64,000 bases of DNA, taken from assembly GCF_964065165.1 (NCBI RefSeq), contig NZ_OZ061549.1, forward strand, positions 2,108,001 through 2,172,000. Direction: 5' to 3'. This stretch comes from Levilactobacillus yonginensis. GTDB lineage: Bacteria; Bacillota; Bacilli; Lactobacillales; Lactobacillaceae. Numbering within the stretch: position 1 is the stretch's first letter; every line of letters begins with the position of its first letter. The notes under the pieces are model-generated. The model did no database searches, was not told where the DNA came from, and saw nothing but the letters and a program-made list of their open reading frames with translations. Positions 59,443-64,000 of this stretch are shown one piece after another. The translations under genes were made by a program, and so were the position numbers.

Positions 59443-59475
59443 AAGGCTTGAGACAAACGTCTCAAACCTTTTTTA
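59443..59475 (+). terminator. Terminator of the GntP gene
   Basis: GGCTTGAGAC-aaac-GTCTCAAACC followed by six T, near-identical in sequence to the hairpin at 37371. Confidence 0.85.
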
Positions 59476-59545
59476 TGCTCATCCATGGTCGAAACGTGCG
59501 CCAAAAGGCAGTCTCTTTGCGTTAACAGACTTTAGGTGTGATTAG

Positions 59546-61390
59546 CTACTTCACTGCGCTAACCAAGTGAGGATTGGCGGTAATGTACCCACCAGCAACC
59601 CGGTAACGTAACGTTCCAGCGGTGGTCGGGTTATTGCCTTGAGAGTAATCCCAGCCAAGAATTTTGAAGGTGTGGTGCGTCCGCCGTGGGTAATGCCGTT
59701 TCCGTTGGGTGAGATTCACGTCAGCATAGCGGTTCACGGCGGTCTTGGCACGGACTCGGGTAGGCACGCGATATTTTTCGGCAACGACAAAGTGGCGGTT
59801 TCCTGAGATGTATTTACCATTGGCGAGGAGTAGACGGGTCGTCTTTCCCTGGGTGACGACTTTTTTGACAGCCAATTGTTTTCCTTGGGCGTAAGCAACC
59901 TGGGGTTGAGACAGAGCTGCTGAGTCATAGCCGTTGATGCCGCCAGGATTGATGACGGTCACAGTTGGTGGCGTACTTTGGTAGTAACTAGCTGTGACGT
60001 AGTTGGCCTTGGTTGTGACGTAGCCAGCCGCACCATACGTCTGGGAATGCCGGTTAGTATCTTTGACCTGATAGCGGTCATTGCCAGCCTTAGTGGTCGT
60101 GATACCAGTTACCAAGAAAGTCGGCTGCTTCATCTGTGGTTTTTGGGCAAACCAGGCTAGTCGAGTGGCTGCGCTGAAGTTTTTACTGCTATACAGTCCA
60201 ATTTTTTTGGTAGCGGAGATGTAAAATTGTTCGAAGTCTGCCGTGTCATCTTTTGTGGGTGTGGTTGGTGAAGTTGGCGCGGGGATCGGTGTCGGTGTGG
60301 GTGGCTCGGGTTCCTTGATGGTCATACCTGGTTGGGGCTCACGCACGTATGTTTGATTGCCAGTGAGCCCGTGATCTTGACCATCATAGAGATTGAGTAA
60401 TTGTTGCGTACTGTCGTTCACCGTTGGGTCCGAGTCGCCCAGAACTGGTCCTTGGGGATCGTAGGCCTGATAGTTCGTAAGAAAGTCGTCGTAGCCAGCA
60501 AATGGCGGTTGGTGGTTTAAGTCAAAACTGACTTTGCCACTACCGACTTCCTGCCAGCGATTGGTGACCATTGAATTACTGCTCGTTAGGTTGTAGAGGC
60601 CACTATCTTTGAGCATGAGAGTGGGGCTGACGGTGAGACAATTGATTTGGGCGTTGGAATCAATGTAGTTGGTGTAATTCGCAACGAGTTTATCAGACGA
60701 AGAGAAGTTGCCTAAATTGAGAACCTGTAACGCTGTACAGCCCAGGGTTAGACCAGACAGGTTGGCAACGTTAGCCGTCTGCATTTTGGAGAGATCCAAG
60801 TAAACGAGCGAACTGTCATTTTGAAACATGTTGGCGATGGAGTGGGTATTACTGGCTGCGAAGCTCGGTGCAGTAAAAGTTGTTAAGGATTGGTTATTGG
60901 CAAACATTCCCATGAGGCCTGAACCGCCAACAATATTCGTGCTGTCTAAGTTAGTCAGGTCTAAGTTAGCTAGCCCACTGTAACCGGTTACATTTGAAAA
61001 ACCAGCAAATAGGTAGGCAGCGTTGACGCCAACGTTAAGTTTTCCGTTGACTGCGATTTGTTTTACCTGGTCTTGGAAGTCGGTTCTAGTAAGGCCATCC
61101 TGATTGTCTTCAACGAGATCAGTCAAGACTTGCCCATTGGGAAGGGTCATCCAACGTCCAGAAAACTTGCGTAGCGTGCCACTCTGTAACGTCAATGTAC
61201 CGTTGTCTAGCGTCCAAGGAATGCTGGTCTCGCCGGAACCGATAGTTCCCGAGTAATTGGTTGCGTCAGTCGCGGCAGCTAAGACGCTTGGGACATCTTG
61301 GCTGAATTGCTGACGGTTAACGGAAATTAGTGGACTGAAGCCAATAGCCAGTCCCAATGTGAGTAATCCAATTTTCCATTTCATTTTCAT
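59546..61390 (-). CDS. Secreted BspA-type repeat protein with DUF5776-like wall modules
   Basis: Exported protein of 614 aa: signal peptide 1-40 (IGLLTLGLAIGFSPLISV, cleavage near VLAAA). Residues about 45-290 are the BspA-type leucine-rich/DUF285 surface domain (SSLVYLDLSKMQTANVANLS, LQVLNLGNFSSSDKLV). A Pro/Thr linker (PEPPTPTPIPAPTSPTTPT, about 362-380) leads to two to three basic 70-residue modules of the lactobacillus DUF5776 type (FYISATKKIGLYSSKNFS, RYQVKDTNRHSQTYGAAGYV, then TAGTLRYRVAGGYITANPHLV). No LPxTG is present, so anchoring is non-covalent. GGGAGGGG lies 8 bases before ATG 61390. Likely adhesion; ligand unknown. Confidence 0.8.
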   Translation of the reverse strand: MKMKWKIGLLTLGLAIGFSPLISVNRQQFSQDVPSVLAAATDATNYSGTIGSGETSIPWTLDNGTLTLQSGTLRKFSGRWMTLPNGQVLTDLVEDNQDGLTRTDFQDQVKQIAVNGKLNVGVNAAYLFAGFSNVTGYSGLANLDLTNLDSTNIVGGSGLMGMFANNQSLTTFTAPSFAASNTHSIANMFQNDSSLVYLDLSKMQTANVANLSGLTLGCTALQVLNLGNFSSSDKLVANYTNYIDSNAQINCLTVSPTLMLKDSGLYNLTSSNSMVTNRWQEVGSGKVSFDLNHQPPFAGYDDFLTNYQAYDPQGPVLGDSDPTVNDSTQQLLNLYDGQDHGLTGNQTYVREPQPGMTIKEPEPPTPTPIPAPTSPTTPTKDDTADFEQFYISATKKIGLYSSKNFSAATRLAWFAQKPQMKQPTFLVTGITTTKAGNDRYQVKDTNRHSQTYGAAGYVTTKANYVTASYYQSTPPTVTVINPGGINGYDSAALSQPQVAYAQGKQLAVKKVVTQGKTTRLLLANGKYISGNRHFVVAEKYRVPTRVRAKTAVNRYADVNLTQRKRHYPRRTHHTFKILGWDYSQGNNPTTAGTLRYRVAGGYITANPHLVSAVK

Positions 61391-61658
61391 TAGGCATACC
61401 CCTCCCTGAATAAATAGGTGGTAAATGGGTTAAACAGATTAAGTATTATCATCGTTAGTTTATCATTGACGAGCTTTGATAGTGAACGATAGCGACTCAT
61501 TTTGACAGAATTTTTTAACAGTATTGAAGGAAAATAAAACAGCAGTCATTGTGCTAAAAAAGGCCGTTCATTCTTTGAGCAAATTGGTAAGACCAATTAG
61601 AAAAGTCTGTTATACTGGGAGCGATTATTAGCGTGTAAGCGGATCGTAGGAGAAAATG

Positions 61659-62387
61659 ATGGCAGATTTGATTTACAGAGAGGTCGTTAACGACCTCAAG
61701 AAAAGAATTCTCAGTGGCGAGTTTGCGGACCGCAAGTTTCCCGATGAACGACACCTCAGTGAGAGCTATCAAGTGAGTCGCAGTACGGCTAAGCGGGTGC
61801 TCAACGTCTTAGCTGATCAGGGAATTGTCTTCAAGAAGCGTGGTTCTGGGACTTACGTCAACCCCCTGTATTTAAAAGATAAGTCGATTTTTCGCTTTGA
61901 GGGGAAGAATTTAGGGGTGACGGATAGCCTACAGATTGGGGATGAACAACCCCAGAGTGATATCCTAGATTACCAGGTGATTGCAGCGACCCCCGAGCTA
62001 CAACAGGACCTATTTCTAAATAGTTCAGACTTTGTCTACCGAATTAAGCGGCTCCGGATTTTTGAAGACCAGCCAGTGATCATTGAGACGGGATACATTC
62101 CCATCAAAATTTTGCCGGATCTGTCGCCCGATGCTGTGAAGACTTCTATCTTTAATTATTTACACGCGGCCCAAGGTAAGTCGGTGACGCGGTCATTTCT
62201 GTCGATTTCAGTGGCGCCTTCAACGGTTGAAGACCGGCAATTGCTTCATCTTTCAGCGACAGAGCCAGTGGGCGTCATGGACGGTATCTTTTTCCTAGAT
62301 GATGGGACCCCGTTTGAAGTTTCTAACATGCGGCTGCATTACCAGTACATGAAATATAATACATTTGTTAATTTGAATGAAGATTAG
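61659..62387 (+). CDS. GntR-family regulator with UTRA domain
   Basis: 242 aa. The N-terminal winged helix (LIYREVVNDLKKRILSGEFA, LSESYQVSRSTAKRVLNVLADQGIVFKKRGSGTYV) is of the HutC/GntR type. The C-terminal UTRA domain (about 80-240) binds a small effector, often a sugar phosphate (FVYRIKRLRIFEDQPVIIETGYIP, RLHYQYMKYNTF). ATG 61659 has AGGAG 5 bases upstream; the preceding ATG 61656 is too close. It lies directly before phosphoketolase in the same direction and may regulate it or a sugar operon elsewhere (inference). A short T-tailed hairpin follows. Confidence 0.87.
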   Translation: MADLIYREVVNDLKKRILSGEFADRKFPDERHLSESYQVSRSTAKRVLNVLADQGIVFKKRGSGTYVNPLYLKDKSIFRFEGKNLGVTDSLQIGDEQPQSDILDYQVIAATPELQQDLFLNSSDFVYRIKRLRIFEDQPVIIETGYIPIKILPDLSPDAVKTSIFNYLHAAQGKSVTRSFLSISVAPSTVEDRQLLHLSATEPVGVMDGIFFLDDGTPFEVSNMRLHYQYMKYNTFVNLNED

Positions 62388-62459
62388 TTGATTTTTACCG
62401 GGAAGGTGCTAAATTTACCGGTAGGCGGACAAGGATGATGGATTGTCCCTTCAAGCAAT

Positions 62460-62482
62460 CGTTCTACGTGAACGGTTTTTTG
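62460..62482 (+). terminator. Short terminator after GntR gene
   Basis: CGTTC-tacgt-GAACGG followed by six T; an outer CCCTTCAA/TTGAAGGG pairing surrounds it. Confidence 0.65.
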
Positions 62483-62556
62483 AAGGGGTAATTAATCAAT
62501 AATCACCAGAAAATCTAACTAATTTTGAAATTGGACCGTATCAATTTTGAAAAAGG

Positions 62557-62584
62557 TTGACTTTTTGAAATTTTCCGGTATTAT
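62557..62584 (+). promoter_or_regulatory. Phosphoketolase promoter
   Basis: -35 TTGACT, 16-base spacer, -10 TATTAT. The sequence TTTACCGG occurs twice upstream (about 62393 and 62414) and CCGGTA overlaps the -10, perhaps regulator half-sites. Confidence 0.6.
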
Positions 62585-62661
62585 TGGGAATATAAATTAA
62601 CCTCTGATTCACGTTGATTGTGTAGAAGTTTGTTTACCTAAGACGAAGGAGTGTAAAATTC

Positions 62662-64000
62662 ATGGCAGTAGATTACGATTCCAAGTCATACTTGGAAAAG
62701 GTTGACGCCTGGTGGCGTGCTACAACTTATCTTTCCGGTGGGATGATCTTTTTAAAGAGCAACCCATTGTTCTCAGTTACCAACACACCAATCCAAAAAG
62801 AGGACGTTAAGGTTAAGCCTATCGGGCACTGGGGTACTATCTCAGGCCAAACGTTCCTGTACGCACATGCTAACCGTTTGATCAACAAGTACGGTTTGAA
62901 CATGTTCTATATCGGTGGCCCTGGTCATGGTGGCCAAGTTATGGTTACCAACTCTTACTTGGACGGTACGTACACTGATGACTATCCTGAAATTACTCAG
63001 GACCTTGAAGGTATGTCACGCTTGTACAAGCGGTTCTCATTCCCAGGTGGGATTGGTTCTCATATGACTGCCCAAACACCAGGTTCACTCCACGAAGGTG
63101 GGGAACTTGGTTACTCACTCTCCCATGCTACTGGTGCCGTTTTAGACAACCCAGACCAAATTGCATTTACTGTAGTTGGTGATGGGGAAGTTGAAACTGG
63201 TCCTGCTATGACTGCATGGAACTCCATCAAGTTCTTGAACCCTAAGAACGATGGTGCCGTATTACCAATCCTCGATGTAAACGGCTTTAAGATTTCCAAC
63301 CCAACGTTATTCTCTCGGATGAGCGACGACAAGATCGCTAAGTTCTTCGAAGGTTTGGGCTGGTCTCCTCGTTTCCTTGAAAACGAAGATATCCATGACT
63401 ACATGACTTACCATGAAAAAGCTGCTAAATTGTTTGACCAAGCTATTGCTGACATCAAGCAAATCCAAAAAGACGCCCGCGAAAACGGCAAGTACGAAGA
63501 TGGGACTATCCCAGCTTGGCCAGTTGTTATCGCTCGCTTGCCTAAGGGTTGGGGCGGTCCTAAGCACAACCCAGCCGGCGAACCTATCGAAGGTTCATTC
63601 CGTGCTCACCAAGTTCCACTTGGCTTGAGCCAAAACAACTTCGATGAATTACAAGAATTTGAAGACTGGATGAACTCATACAAGCCAGCCGAATTATTCA
63701 ACACTGATGGTTCATTGAAGGCAGAAGTCGCTGACTTTGCCCCTAAGGGTGACAAGCGGATGGCTGCTAACCCAGTTACGAACGGTGGTCGTCACCGTGG
63801 CGAAAAGGCTAACATGCTGGACTTGCCTAACTGGAAAGACTTCGCTAACGACATCAACGAAAGTAACCGTGGGACTAACTTGCCTGATGGCAACCGGAAC
63901 ATGGATATGAACGTTCTGTCAACCTTCTTCGCTGGCGTTGCTACGAAGAACCCATCATCATTCCGGATCTTCGGACCTGATGAAACGATGTCTAACCGTC
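62662..64000 (+). CDS. xfp: Xylulose-5-phosphate/fructose-6-phosphate phosphoketolase, N-terminal part
   Basis: The gene runs off the right edge; 446 codons are visible of about 790-800. Phosphoketolase cleaves xylulose 5-phosphate with phosphate to acetyl phosphate and glyceraldehyde 3-phosphate, the key step of heterolactic fermentation; it needs thiamine diphosphate. Visible family features are [20 protein letters not shown] near the start, [53 protein letters not shown] and the ThDP motif [20 protein letters not shown] lies about 10 bases before ATG 62662. Strong codon bias indicates high expression. Confidence 0.97.
   Translation, partial: MAVDYDSKSYLEKVDAWWRATTYLSGGMIFLKSNPLFSVTNTPIQKEDVKVKPIGHWGTISGQTFLYAHANRLINKYGLNMFYIGGPGHGGQVMVTNSYLDGTYTDDYPEITQDLEGMSRLYKRFSFPGGIGSHMTAQTPGSLHEGGELGYSLSHATGAVLDNPDQIAFTVVGDGEVETGPAMTAWNSIKFLNPKNDGAVLPILDVNGFKISNPTLFSRMSDDKIAKFFEGLGWSPRFLENEDIHDYMTYHEKAAKLFDQAIADIKQIQKDARENGKYEDGTIPAWPVVIARLPKGWGGPKHNPAGEPIEGSFRAHQVPLGLSQNNFDELQEFEDWMNSYKPAELFNTDGSLKAEVADFAPKGDKRMAANPVTNGGRHRGEKANMLDLPNWKDFANDINESNRGTNLPDGNRNMDMNVLSTFFAGVATKNPSSFRIFGPDETMSNR

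Overview
The window comes from a Gram-positive, heterofermentative lactic acid bacterium of the family Lactobacillaceae. I infer something near the Levilactobacillus brevis group, but the species is not proven. The grounds are: a phosphoketolase gene at the right edge (62662 onward); several LPxTG surface proteins with KxYKxGKxW-type or related signal peptides; a GntP-type permease; strong AGGAGG ribosome binding sites with frequent TTG/GTG starts; and IS30- and IS256-family insertion sequences. I saw no rRNA, tRNA, CRISPR array or phage module.

Left part (1-9030): a truncated acetyltransferase, an azlCD branched-chain amino acid exporter pair, a RelBE-type toxin-antitoxin pair, cyclopropane fatty acid synthase, a membrane-anchored TPR-like protein, a ROK-family regulator, an AI-2E-family membrane protein and phosphoglycerate mutase (gpmA).

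Accessory region (9030-16650): directly after gpmA lies an array of five copies, in various states of decay, of a small two-gene unit (an 83-aa protein A and a second protein B). Cargo sits between the copies: a secreted protein, an IS30, a three-gene operon and an IS256. The 3' end of gpmA is duplicated beside the IS256. The three-gene operon (12526-13995) is the most interesting object here. It looks like an MqsR-like toxin, an MqsA-like HTH antitoxin with a long C-terminal tail, and a SecB-like chaperone, i.e. a toxin-antitoxin-chaperone (TAC) system, with a palindromic operator over its -10 box.

Surface and regulation region (16900-49860): three LPxTG proteins of 1166, 2609 and 2058 aa dominate. 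The two largest are paralogous L-type-lectin/MBG adhesins with different stalks (ten W-repeats versus fourteen calcium-binding TSP3-type repeats). They share a promoter and have long 5' leaders. Between and around them are a WYL regulator with a divergent azoreductase-type flavoprotein, a Cys-rich metallothionein-like protein, a UvrA-like ATPase lacking the UvrB-binding domain, a pair of related secreted proteins, a MarR-controlled DrrAB-type ABC exporter, a secreted tyrosine phosphatase and a DUF2975/HTH pair.

Right part (50010-64000): a sugar-acid (aldarate) cluster comprises glucarate dehydratase, a divergent LysR regulator, a lactonase-fold protein, a second enolase-superfamily dehydratase, a D-2-hydroxyacid dehydrogenase, a DASS-type anion transporter and a GntP permease with a perfect cre site. 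It is followed by a BspA-type surface protein, a GntR/UTRA regulator and the start of phosphoketolase.

Scattered at gene 3' ends are two families of structured intergenic repeats. One of them shows compensatory changes in a hairpin.
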